From: Bacteroidales bacterium | GTDB taxonomy: Bacteria; Bacteroidota; Bacteroidia; Bacteroidales; UBA7960 | NCBI GenBank assembly: GCA_007125585.1 | Contig: SLCY01000026.1 | Span: forward strand, 1 to 47,420 | DNA length: 47,420 nucleotides | Direction: 5' to 3' | Part shown: positions 25,788-33,908 of the stretch, in pieces | Layout of the letters: each line of letters begins with the position of its first letter | How positions within the stretch are numbered: position 1 is the first letter of the stretch | The notes under the pieces: model-generated | What the model was told of the DNA's origin: nothing | The model's input: only the letters and a program-made list of their open reading frames with translations | The model's database searches: none | Program-made: the position numbers and the translations under genes

Positions 25788-27513
25788 GGTCTTTTTGTTC
25801 TTTGAACCGGTTGTTCAGCCACTCCAAGGCCAAATCATTATCTGGTGCCAGCTTATCCGCCTTGAATACGGATTGGACTATGGGGTTTTCTCCTGCGGTT
25901 TCAAAGGGGCTGTTTTTTTCCATTTCGATGCAAAATCGTTTACGGGCCCTGGCATCTTCAAAACCACGGCTGATTGGCTGGCCGCCTCCACCGGCGCAAC
26001 CACCCAGGCAGGCCATCACTTCCACATAGTGGATGTCGTCTCGTTGCTGGTCATCCAGCTGCTTAAGGTAGCTTTCAGCTTCAGCAATACTGCTGACCCA
26101 CGCAAAGCCAACTTTCTTTTTACCGATATTAATTTTTATCTCACGCTTTCCCGTCATGTTTTTGGGAAGGTTGAACTTGAAGCTGTCTTTCCTGGGGTTG
26201 GCCATCATGTTGAATACCTCGTGGGCCACTGCCTCTGCTTTACCTCCTGAGTAGCCGAGCTTCCAGGCGGCAGCAGAAGGGGTATTGTAAGGCTCGTCGG
26301 GCGCCTCCTCCTCCATGTGGGGAAGATCCAGGCCAAAGCCACGCAAGAGCTGAAAAAACTCCCTGACGGTCAGCACAGCATCTACTTCCGAAACGCCTTT
26401 GTGGGTATTCTTCTCGAGTGAGGCTTCATACTTTTTTGCCACACAGGGCATGACAGCTACGGTGAAGATTTCTTCCTGTTCTATTCCGTTGTGCTGGGCA
26501 TAAATGGTTTTCAGCAGGGTGGCCAGGGTCTGTTGTGGTGATTTGTTCAAAGACAGTGCCGAAACAGATTGCGGGCGAAACTCTTCCACATACCGCACCA
26601 GGGACGGGCAACAGGATGAGATCATGGGGGAAGGGCTTGCAACATCGCTTTGCAGCCTTTCTGCAAGCATCCTGGCTTCCTGCAGCACATGGATGTCGTT
26701 AGCGGCACCCAGGTCGAACACTTTTGCTGCGCCACATCTTCTGAGGGCGGCGACGATACGGTGCATCACATTCTGCCTGGGCTTCATCCCCGACTTTTCC
26801 GCCACAGATGCCACCACCGACGGGCTGATGAAGAACATCACCTGTCTGTCCTTTTTTCCAAGCGCTGCCTGCACTTTGTCCACATGGGGGATGTCCAGCA
26901 AGGCAGCCGTGGGACAAACCTGGATGCATTGACCGCAGTGGATGCAGTCAGACACATTCAGCCCCTTGTTAAAGGCACTGTTCACCCTGGTCTGGTTGCC
27001 CCGCGAGATAAAGTCGATGGCGGTGACCAGTTGCACTTCTTCACAAATACGCACGCAACGGCTGCAAAGGATGCACTTGGCAGGGTCCCGTGCCACACTG
27101 CTGCTTGAGTAATCAGGGAAAAAAGCATTCTTCCGCGCAAAATATTTTCTCTCCTTTACATTCATCTCCCCGGCCAACCACTGCAGCTCGCAATGACCGT
27201 TGCGCTGACAATAAAGGCAGTCGTCGGGATGGTTCGACAACAGCAACTCCACAAGTGCCTTGCGGGCACGAATAACCCGCTGGGAATTCGTCCTTACCTT
27301 CATGCCCTTTTGAACAGTGCTAGAGCAGGAGGTGACCAGGTCGCGGGTGCCTTCAACCTCTACCACGCACAAACGGCACGCCCCCGATGGTGAAAAACGG
27401 TTCATGTGGCATAAAGTAGGGATCTTAAAACCATGTTCGCGCAATGCCGACAGCAAGGTCTCCCCTTCACGGACATTGATAAGCTTGTTGTTGACTTCAA
27501 TCTGAAACTCCAT
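25771..27513 (-). CDS. hydA: Catalytic subunit of trimeric [FeFe]-hydrogenase (HydA)
   Basis: 580 residues. N-terminal [2Fe-2S] domain (C35, C46, C49, C63), His-ligated [4Fe-4S] (HPDDCLYC...C), two ferredoxin clusters (about 147-200), then the H domain: SSCCPSLV (C301, C302), MPCVAKK (C357, K360), VMACLGGCAGGGGQ (C502, C506), and a small-subunit domain at the C terminus. All H-cluster ligands and the proton-transfer Cys are present. With HydB and HydC it should couple H2 with NAD(H), and possibly ferredoxin by electron bifurcation. Some second-sphere residues deviate from the clostridial enzyme. It lacks the extra C-terminal [2Fe-2S] domain of the longer Thermotoga HydA. Confidence 0.94.
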   Translation of the reverse strand: MEFQIEVNNKLINVREGETLLSALREHGFKIPTLCHMNRFSPSGACRLCVVEVEGTRDLVTSCSSTVQKGMKVRTNSQRVIRARKALVELLLSNHPDDCLYCQRNGHCELQWLAGEMNVKERKYFARKNAFFPDYSSSSVARDPAKCILCSRCVRICEEVQLVTAIDFISRGNQTRVNSAFNKGLNVSDCIHCGQCIQVCPTAALLDIPHVDKVQAALGKKDRQVMFFISPSVVASVAEKSGMKPRQNVMHRIVAALRRCGAAKVFDLGAANDIHVLQEARMLAERLQSDVASPSPMISSCCPSLVRYVEEFRPQSVSALSLNKSPQQTLATLLKTIYAQHNGIEQEEIFTVAVMPCVAKKYEASLEKNTHKGVSEVDAVLTVREFFQLLRGFGLDLPHMEEEAPDEPYNTPSAAAWKLGYSGGKAEAVAHEVFNMMANPRKDSFKFNLPKNMTGKREIKINIGKKKVGFAWVSSIAEAESYLKQLDDQQRDDIHYVEVMACLGGCAGGGGQPISRGFEDARARKRFCIEMEKNSPFETAGENPIVQSVFKADKLAPDNDLALEWLNNRFKEQKDHGRKE

Positions 27514-27530
27514 AACAAAAGAAGATGGCG

Positions 27531-29480
27531 CTATTTGACGATTACCGCGTTAAACTTACAAACATCATAACAGATGCCACAGCCAATACATTTATCCTGG
27601 ACAATAAAATGAGGGTACCGTGGAGATCCGATGATGGCATCCACGGGACATTTTTTAAAACAAGCCGTACACCCTGTACATGCATCCACATCGATAAAAA
27701 AGTCCTTCAGGTCGGTACAGACATTGGCGGCACATTTTCTTTCGAAAATATGCGCATCGAATTCCTCCTTAAAATATTTAAGCACATTTAAAATGGCATT
27801 AGGCGATGACTTGCCAAGGGAACATAGGGACGTTTCGCTGATAACGCTTGCCAAACTTTTTAGTTGCATCACCCCTTTAAACCGTTCCAGTGTCTGGAAA
27901 GATTTTTCCTTATCAGGCTTGCGGGTTACGTTTTCCATCACCTCCAGCATCCTTGCTGTACCTTCCCTGCACGGGATACATTTTCCGCAGCTTTCTTTTT
28001 GGAAATAGGCCGTAAAGAACCTGGCCAGGTCTACCATACAGACATTCTGATCCAGGACGACAAAAGCACCGCTGCCCAGGGAGGCTCCTGTTTTTTTCAT
28101 TTCTTCAAAGTCCAGCCTTGTATCAAGCGTCTCTTCGGTGATGAAGCTCCCGCTGTTAATGCCCAGCACAATGGCCTTAAAGTCTTTGTCCGTGGCCATC
28201 CCCCCCCCTATTTTATGGATGATATCCTTGAAAGACATACCCATGGGCACTTCAGCGGTGCCAGTATAACACAGGCTGCCGGACAGGGTAAACAGTTTTG
28301 TACCCTTGCTGTTCTCTGTGCCGGCAGAACGGAACCATTCGACCCCGTTCTTCATAATAAGGGGCACATTGAACAATGTTTCCACGTTGTTGACAATGGT
28401 TGGTTTATTCCACAGGCCCTTCTGCGAAGGATACGGAGGTTTGGATGATGGCATGGCCCTTTTGCCTTCGATACTGCTTATCAGTGCTGTTTCTTCGCCA
28501 CATACAAAGGCCCGCGCACCCTTCTTCACCTCCAGCTCAATATTCACTCCCGAATCGAATATGTGGTGTCCGACCAAACCAACTTCCCGTGCCTGACCTA
28601 AGGCCTTTTCAAGGCGTTCGACGGCCAGGGTGAACTCTTCACGGATAAAGATATAGGCTTTGCTCGCCCCAACAGCATAGGCACCTATTAAAACGGCCTC
28701 TATCAAACGGTGCGGATTGCTCTCTATGATGGTCCTGTTCATATGGCTTCCGGGGTCACTCTCAAAAGCGTTGCATACGAAGTATTTCTGGTCGCTCACC
28801 GCCTTCAGGGCGGCAGCCCACTTTTTTCCTGTCGGGAAGCCACCGCCACCACGGCCGGCCAGGCTGCTGCGGGTGATGATGTCACACACCTGATCGGGTG
28901 TATGCCGCGAAATCGTATCGGCAAAAGCCCAGTAACCCCCTTTGGCGATATAGCTTTCTGCCGACACCGGATCAATGACCCCGCAGTGCTCCAGCAACAT
29001 TCTGTGCTGCTGTGCGAAAAACGGATGCTCTTCCACAAAGGGCACCTGGTCCCATTGCTGCACGATAGGATTCTTATACTGACCCAATAAAGGGAGCGAC
29101 GGCAGGTTATCGTTCAGCATATCATCCAGCAGGGTCTGCACCTTGTCGGCGGTCACCCTGGAAAAAGACAAACGGGCCTTGCCGGGCAACTGCACATCCA
29201 CCAAGGGCTCCTCAGTACAAAGACCAACACATCCCCCTTCCACCAAATCAACATCGCTGCCGCTATCCTGAAGGTATTCCTGAATGGCCGCATGGGTCTT
29301 ATCCGCACCTGCAATACGTCCACAGGTAGCCATCCCGACGTAAATGACAGGCCTGTGGACCCTTTCACCGGAGATGTGCGACAAGGGTTTTTTTAAGGAG
29401 GCATTTGCACCCCTCTGGGGATCAAGCAATACCTGGTCGATCAGAAACTGACGGGTGTCTCTGGCTGTACCTGAAGTCAT
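27531..29480 (-). CDS. hydB: NuoF-like flavoprotein subunit of trimeric hydrogenase (HydB)
   Basis: 649 residues. A thioredoxin-like [2Fe-2S] domain (about 45-130) precedes the NuoF core with the FMN loop GRGGGGFPTGKKW, the NADH-site segment CNAFESDPGSHMNR, and the N3-type cluster SCGKCIPCREGT. Two ferredoxin-type [4Fe-4S] motifs close the protein (CTGCTACFKKC and CIGCGICYDVC). It should hold FMN and exchange electrons with NAD(H). Two conserved positions differ: Phe instead of Asp in NADE, and AMPSSKPP instead of the usual G-x-PRxxPP. It overlaps hydC by four bases and precedes hydA by 17 bp. Confidence 0.93.
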   Translation of the reverse strand: MTSGTARDTRQFLIDQVLLDPQRGANASLKKPLSHISGERVHRPVIYVGMATCGRIAGADKTHAAIQEYLQDSGSDVDLVEGGCVGLCTEEPLVDVQLPGKARLSFSRVTADKVQTLLDDMLNDNLPSLPLLGQYKNPIVQQWDQVPFVEEHPFFAQQHRMLLEHCGVIDPVSAESYIAKGGYWAFADTISRHTPDQVCDIITRSSLAGRGGGGFPTGKKWAAALKAVSDQKYFVCNAFESDPGSHMNRTIIESNPHRLIEAVLIGAYAVGASKAYIFIREEFTLAVERLEKALGQAREVGLVGHHIFDSGVNIELEVKKGARAFVCGEETALISSIEGKRAMPSSKPPYPSQKGLWNKPTIVNNVETLFNVPLIMKNGVEWFRSAGTENSKGTKLFTLSGSLCYTGTAEVPMGMSFKDIIHKIGGGMATDKDFKAIVLGINSGSFITEETLDTRLDFEEMKKTGASLGSGAFVVLDQNVCMVDLARFFTAYFQKESCGKCIPCREGTARMLEVMENVTRKPDKEKSFQTLERFKGVMQLKSLASVISETSLCSLGKSSPNAILNVLKYFKEEFDAHIFERKCAANVCTDLKDFFIDVDACTGCTACFKKCPVDAIIGSPRYPHFIVQDKCIGCGICYDVCKFNAVIVK

Positions 29481-29950
29481 AGGGTGCTGTTTTCTTTATC
29501 CCGGATTGACCCAACAAGGTCTTTTAGTTTATCCAGGGTAATGTTCGTATAAAACTGATCATTGATCTCTATCAGTGGGGCCAGTCCGCAAGCGCCAACG
29601 CAGTTCACAACCTCCAGGCTGAACAGGCCCTTTTTGTCTGTTTCGCGGTCACTGACATTCAGTAGCTTTTCAAGCTCTTTCAGCAATGTCGCAGCACCCG
29701 CTACGTGACATGCGGTGCCATGGCACAAACGGAAGTGATACCGGCCAACCGGGCCGAAACGGAAATTATCATAAAAAGTAGCCACCCCATAGATCTTGTT
29801 GGCACTGATTTCAAGATAATCAGCCACAGCATTGACGATCTCTTCCGATAAGAATCCATGAATATCCTGGGTGGACTGTAAAATTGGGATCAAATCCTCT
29901 CGACGCCGATTGGGGAATTTCTGAAATATTTGTGCTGTATCAATTTCCAT
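29477..29950 (-). CDS. hydC: NuoE-like [2Fe-2S] subunit of trimeric hydrogenase (HydC)
   Basis: 157 residues, thioredoxin-like [2Fe-2S] ferredoxin of the NuoE family. The four ligands are C76, C81 (CHGTAC), C117 and C121 (CVGAC). The N-terminal helical bundle contains LIPILQSTQDIHGFL and YGVATFYDNFRF, both typical. It passes electrons between HydB and HydA or stabilises the complex. It is the first gene of the minus-strand operon hydC-hydB-hydA-sensor kinase-receiver, in which the genes overlap or are separated by fewer than 20 bp. Confidence 0.94.
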   Translation of the reverse strand: MEIDTAQIFQKFPNRRREDLIPILQSTQDIHGFLSEEIVNAVADYLEISANKIYGVATFYDNFRFGPVGRYHFRLCHGTACHVAGAATLLKELEKLLNVSDRETDKKGLFSLEVVNCVGACGLAPLIEINDQFYTNITLDKLKDLVGSIRDKENSTL

Positions 29951-29963
29951 TAAAAATTGTGTG

Positions 29964-29981
29964 TTGATATTTCTTTCACAA
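29964..29981 (-). promoter_or_regulatory. 18-bp motif upstream of hydC, possible Rex operator
   Basis: On the minus strand TTGTGAAAGAAATATCAA, 13 bases before the hydC ATG. The first half is exactly the TTGTGAAA half-site of the Rex consensus; the second half is poor. It matches the hydG upstream motif at 16 of 18 positions and sits at nearly the same distance from the start codon. Confidence 0.5.
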
Positions 29982-30054
29982 TATAAAACAAAAAAATTAA
30001 ATGATCATCAATGATATTGGCACCAACAATATAATACTCTTAAAATCAACACTG

Positions 30055-30062
30055 CAAAAGTA
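30055..30062 (-). promoter_or_regulatory. Candidate -7 box (TACTTTTG) for the hydC operon
   Basis: A perfect TAnnTTTG on the minus strand, giving a leader of about 100 nt. The 18-bp motif would lie inside that leader. A poorer alternative, TATATTGTG, adjoins the motif itself. No -33 TTG was seen. Confidence 0.4.
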
Positions 30063-30176
30063 ATTAAAAAACTTTAAGAGGACACGGCAGTCCATAAAAA
30101 CAGTGGCATATTGAACAAAGTAATATTTAGGTTCAGTTCCCGGGCGAGATGTTTTCAAAGATGTGAAGGAATTAAC

Positions 30177-30205
30177 TTGTACATTGAAAAGCTTTTGTAT
30201 TTTTG
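30177..30205 (+). promoter_or_regulatory. Promoter of the ferredoxin/sensor/phosphatase operon (TTG-N18-TATTTTTG)
   Basis: TTG at 30177-30179, 18-base spacer, TATTTTTG at 30198-30205, close to the Bacteroidota consensus. The start codon of the ferredoxin gene is about 70 bases downstream, leaving room for control elements such as the CATTG...CAATG palindrome at 30239. Confidence 0.55.
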
Positions 30206-30277
30206 TAATGGAAGGCATGATAAAACAGGGGCACCCTTCATTGAAAAGCCAATGTCGTGCTATAAAAGCTTTTTACC

Positions 30278-30535
30278 ATGACACACAGATTCAGTGGTGA
30301 GATCGTCATATGTATGGGCAGCAGTTGCTTCTCAAGGGGAAACAAACACACACTTGGGTTGATAAGAAGCTACCTGAAGGAACGGGGACTTGAGGAGATG
30401 CTTGTTTTCAAAGGGGCCCATTGTGTTGGAGAATGTGAGAACGGTCCTGTGCTTTCGATAAATGATACAAAATACACAAAGGTCCGTTTTGAGAACATAA
30501 CGGAATTGCTTGACAGGCATTTTTCAAATCAATGA
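30278..30535 (+). CDS. Thioredoxin-like [2Fe-2S] ferredoxin
   Basis: 85 residues. The whole protein is one TRX-fold ferredoxin domain with ligands C12, C17 (CMGSSC), C49 and C53 (CVGEC), the same spacing as in HydC/NuoE. Similar small ferredoxins accompany sensory hydrogenases and SpoIIE-type phosphatases in other anaerobes. It is the first gene of the plus-strand operon and likely transfers electrons to or from the H-domain protein encoded next. No export signal. Confidence 0.88.
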   Translation: MTHRFSGEIVICMGSSCFSRGNKHTLGLIRSYLKERGLEEMLVFKGAHCVGECENGPVLSINDTKYTKVRFENITELLDRHFSNQ

Positions 30536-30647
30536 TGGTCCGACAGTCCATCAACATATTGATTGACAAGGCCTGTGGTAACAGGATCAGGATAAAGTTG
30601 CCAGAAGTTGTAAAATGCGGGTGCACTATAAAAACCAATATCGGGGC

Positions 30648-32501
30648 ATGCAAATCATAAACATAGACCATGATCGTTGTACAAGGTCCTATGCCTGCAT
30701 CAGGACTTGTCCGGTCAAAGCCATCACCACCCGGGGCAAGGACGGGATGCCGGTTGTGAACCACAACCGTTGCATCGGATGCGGGAGTTGCCTGAACGTA
30801 TGCGCATCCGATGCTGTTTCTCATTTGAGCGATGTGGAGGATACTGTTTCGCTCCTTTCGTCAAAACACCGGGTGGCTGCCATTGTCGATCCGACCATCA
30901 GCGGGGAGTTTCCCGATATCACCGATTACCGCAAATTTGTGGAGATGATACGCACCCTTGGTTTTGACTATGTAAACGAGGTATCTTTCGGCGTTGACCT
31001 GGTAGCGATGAAATACCATGAGTTGCTGTCGAATTTCAAGGGCAAATATTACCTGTTGGCCAATTGTCCGAGCCTGGTATCCTATGTGGGAAAATTTTTT
31101 CCGGAACTTACCGATAACCTGGCCCCTGTTGTCACACCGATGACAGCCACAGCAAAAGTCGTCCGTGAAGCATTTGGCGAGGACCTGAAGGTGGTATTCA
31201 TCGGGCCGTGTTTGTCGGCAAAACATGAGGCCGGGTTGCACAAAGGGACGGGAAAAGTGGATGCGGTGCTGACATTCAGGGAGCTGCGCGAGCTTTTCAA
31301 ACGATCTGACATCAAGGAAGCCAAAGTAGAGTATTCCGATTTCGACAAACCCATTGGCTACCTCGGCTCCCTCTACCCTATCAGTAATGGCATCCTGCAG
31401 GCAGCTGGCCTGGATGATTCGCTGACGGGAGGCAAGGTGATAACCGTAGAGGAAAAGATCAACATGCTGGATGCAGTGGATGAATTCAATGATCATCCTG
31501 AGTCACTGAAAAAGCATTTCAATATTTTTTATCATGCCGGCTGTCTTACCGGCCCCGGCACGACAGATCAATCGAACAGGTACCTGCGCCGGACCATGGT
31601 GGTGGATTATGTTCACAAGCGGCTGAAGGGCTTTGACAAAGGCCAGTGGAAAAAAGAACTGGAAAGATATATGCACACAGACCTGGGGCGGACCTTCCGG
31701 AAAGATGACCAACGACTGCCCCAGCCGGACAATGAACAATTGGAAGAGGTGCTGAAAAGCCTGGGCAAGCGGCTTGAAGAAACCGCGGCCTGCAATGCCT
31801 GTGGCTTTAGGAGCTGCCGCGACTTTGCCACCTCCATCAGCCAGGGACTGTCCAAACCGGAAATGTGCCTGAATTATTCCATCAAAAACAAGCAGGATTA
31901 TATCAAAACCCTGAAAAACAATAACGAGAAACTGAAAAAACAACAGGAAGGATTGCTGGAAAAGGAAAAGTCACTGCTGGAAGAAAACCAGAAACTCAAA
32001 CAGCGATCGGACACCACTTCCACCCTTCTGAAAAATCTGCCATCGGCAGCCGTCATTGTTGACGAAAAACTAAAGGTATTGGAATCAAACGAAAGCTTTG
32101 TCAAGGTCCTGGGCGAGGATGCCAAGATCATCAATGAGGTCATACCGGGACTTACAGGTGCCGATCTGAAAACCTTGCTTCCCTATAACCTGTATAACCT
32201 CTTCATGTATGTATTGGAAAACGATGAAAACATTATCGGTAAAGACGTACAACACGATGACCGTCTGCTGAATGTCAGCATCTATTCACTGAAGCCCAAC
32301 AAGATCGTCGGAGGGGTTTTCCGTGATATGTATGTGGCTGAGGTGAGGCAGGAAGAGATCATCAACAGGGTGAGTGAGGCGATTGACGAGAACCTGAAGA
32401 TGGTGCAGCAGATTGCGTTTTCTTTGGGTGAAGGGGCCAGCACGACAGAGAAGATGCTGAACTCTATCATTGAAACTTACCGGAAGAAAAAGAAGGATTG
32501 A
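30648..32501 (+). CDS. Hydrogenase-like sensor with PAS domain and incomplete H-cluster ligands
   Basis: 617 residues from the ATG at 30648; an ATG 11 codons earlier is possible, but MQIINIDHDRC fits relatives better. Domains: two ferredoxin motifs, the first with Ser14 replacing the second Cys (C11, S14, C17, C21); an H domain (about 75-330) with ANCPSLV (C140), GPCLSAK (C188, Ala191 at the conserved Lys position) and YHAGCLTGPG (C299, but Tyr295 where a cubane ligand is expected); a Fes-type CNACGFRSC...C domain; a coiled coil; and a PAS domain. It probably cannot hold a normal H-cluster. It likely relays redox state to the phosphatase encoded 130 bp downstream. Confidence 0.9.
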   Translation: MQIINIDHDRCTRSYACIRTCPVKAITTRGKDGMPVVNHNRCIGCGSCLNVCASDAVSHLSDVEDTVSLLSSKHRVAAIVDPTISGEFPDITDYRKFVEMIRTLGFDYVNEVSFGVDLVAMKYHELLSNFKGKYYLLANCPSLVSYVGKFFPELTDNLAPVVTPMTATAKVVREAFGEDLKVVFIGPCLSAKHEAGLHKGTGKVDAVLTFRELRELFKRSDIKEAKVEYSDFDKPIGYLGSLYPISNGILQAAGLDDSLTGGKVITVEEKINMLDAVDEFNDHPESLKKHFNIFYHAGCLTGPGTTDQSNRYLRRTMVVDYVHKRLKGFDKGQWKKELERYMHTDLGRTFRKDDQRLPQPDNEQLEEVLKSLGKRLEETAACNACGFRSCRDFATSISQGLSKPEMCLNYSIKNKQDYIKTLKNNNEKLKKQQEGLLEKEKSLLEENQKLKQRSDTTSTLLKNLPSAAVIVDEKLKVLESNESFVKVLGEDAKIINEVIPGLTGADLKTLLPYNLYNLFMYVLENDENIIGKDVQHDDRLLNVSIYSLKPNKIVGGVFRDMYVAEVRQEEIINRVSEAIDENLKMVQQIAFSLGEGASTTEKMLNSIIETYRKKKKD

Positions 32502-32631
32502 TGTGTTGTTTTTTAATAATCTGTTCATGCGGTGAATGGTCGAGCCCCCTGTGCGGACCGGGATGCCACTGAACGCACCAAACCCATATTCAGGCGGATC
32601 TGAGGCCATGCCTTGACACTGAAACAAAAGA

Positions 32632-33816
32632 ATGACCGAACCATTTTACATAGAAGTCGGGGCAGCGCAGCGAAACCACATGGGTGAGCGCATCTGCGGC
32701 GACATCTTCTTGTCTGAGAAGGTAAAGGAAGAGGGCCGCACCGTCGTGGTCCTGTCAGACGGCATGGGACACGGGGTCAAAGCCAATCTTCTGGCCACAC
32801 TGACAGCCACCATGGCACTCAACTTCACCAAAGAGCATAAAGACGCTCACAAGATCGCAGAGATCATCATGAATACACTTCCGGTCTGCAGTGAGCGCAA
32901 GATCAGTTATGCCACCTTTACTGTCATGGACATTGACAAGGATGGACAATGTACCATCCTCAATTATGACAATCCCGATACCATTGTTATACGACAGGAT
33001 AAAAAATATGAGCTTAGATGGGAGCCTATCACCCTGAAGGGCGATGACAGCTTGGAAAAAGAGATCAGGGCATGTACTTTCAAAGCACAAAAAGAGGACC
33101 GGATCTTACTGATGACAGACGGTATTACCCAGTCGGGACTGGGTAAAGACAAGTTTTTGCTTGGATGGGGCTTTGAAAATGTGGCAGAGCATATCGTTTC
33201 GCTGACAAAAGAGCAGCCGGACATCTCCGCTGCCAGGCTGGCATCGATGGTTGTGAACAAGGCCCACGCCAACGATGGCTACCAGGCCAAAGACGACACC
33301 AGCGCTTTGGTGGTCTATTTTCGCGACCCCCGTCGCCTGCTCATATGTTCAGGGCCGCCTTATGAAAAGGATAAAGACAAGGAACTGGCATCGGTGGTAA
33401 AACATTTCAACGGTAAAAAGATTCTTTGTGGCGGCACCACAGCAGACATTGTGTCGAGGGAGCTGGGCATCCCCATTGAGGACAACCTGGAGTTTGACGA
33501 TCCTGACCTGCCCCCTGTCTCTTTTATGGAAGGGATCGACCTGGTAACGGAAGGGATCCTGACGCTCAGCAAGACTGCAGAGATATTGGATAATTACAGT
33601 CAGCGAACGGATCTTGGGAAAGGCCCGGCCGACAGCATTGTCAGGCAGATCCTTGAAAGTGATGAGATCCATTTGCTCACAGGCACCGCCATCAATGTTG
33701 CACATCAGGATCCGAACCTTCCTGTGGAGCTGGAGATTCGAAGGTCGGTCATGGGTAAGATCGCAAAGGTTCTGGAAGAAAAATTTTTGAAAGAGGTGAG
33801 TTTGCGGTATATTTGA
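32632..33816 (+). CDS. SpoIIE-type PP2C serine/threonine phosphatase
   Basis: 394 residues. The N-terminal ~235 residues are a PP2C domain: ICGDIFLSEK, the metal-binding SDGMGHGVKAN, MTDGITQSG and KDDTSALVV supply the usual acidic residues. The remaining ~160 residues contain an ILCGGTTADIVSRELGI segment of a type often found C-terminal to this domain in hydrogenase-linked phosphatases; its function is unknown. The placement after a PAS/H-domain protein suggests that redox or H2 input controls dephosphorylation of an unidentified target. No partner kinase or anti-sigma pair is adjacent. Confidence 0.9.
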   Translation: MTEPFYIEVGAAQRNHMGERICGDIFLSEKVKEEGRTVVVLSDGMGHGVKANLLATLTATMALNFTKEHKDAHKIAEIIMNTLPVCSERKISYATFTVMDIDKDGQCTILNYDNPDTIVIRQDKKYELRWEPITLKGDDSLEKEIRACTFKAQKEDRILLMTDGITQSGLGKDKFLLGWGFENVAEHIVSLTKEQPDISAARLASMVVNKAHANDGYQAKDDTSALVVYFRDPRRLLICSGPPYEKDKDKELASVVKHFNGKKILCGGTTADIVSRELGIPIEDNLEFDDPDLPPVSFMEGIDLVTEGILTLSKTAEILDNYSQRTDLGKGPADSIVRQILESDEIHLLTGTAINVAHQDPNLPVELEIRRSVMGKIAKVLEEKFLKEVSLRYI

Positions 33817-33908
33817 ATCCAACACACCGGCCCTGGAACACCGTGCACGCGGAAGTGTTCTGAGCCGCGAAAACTGGCGACCAAATCAGGCAAGTATATA
33901 AATAAAAC

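Larger units (their letters stand above)
29951..30277. other. 327-bp divergent regulatory region between the two hydrogenase operons
   Basis: No gene is present. The AT-rich stretch holds the hydC-side 18-bp motif (29964-29981), a minus-strand -7 box TACTTTTG (30055-30062), a plus-strand promoter TTG-N18-TATTTTTG (30177-30205), and two copies of the 11-mer CATTGAAAAGC (30182-30192 and 30239-30249). The second copy continues into an imperfect palindrome, CATTG-AAAAGC-CAATG. Confidence 0.7.

Noticed and set aside
30861-31496. 211-codon minus-strand frame inside the PAS/H-domain gene
   Set aside because: It is antisense to a gene with clear ferredoxin and H-domain motifs and has no domain of its own.
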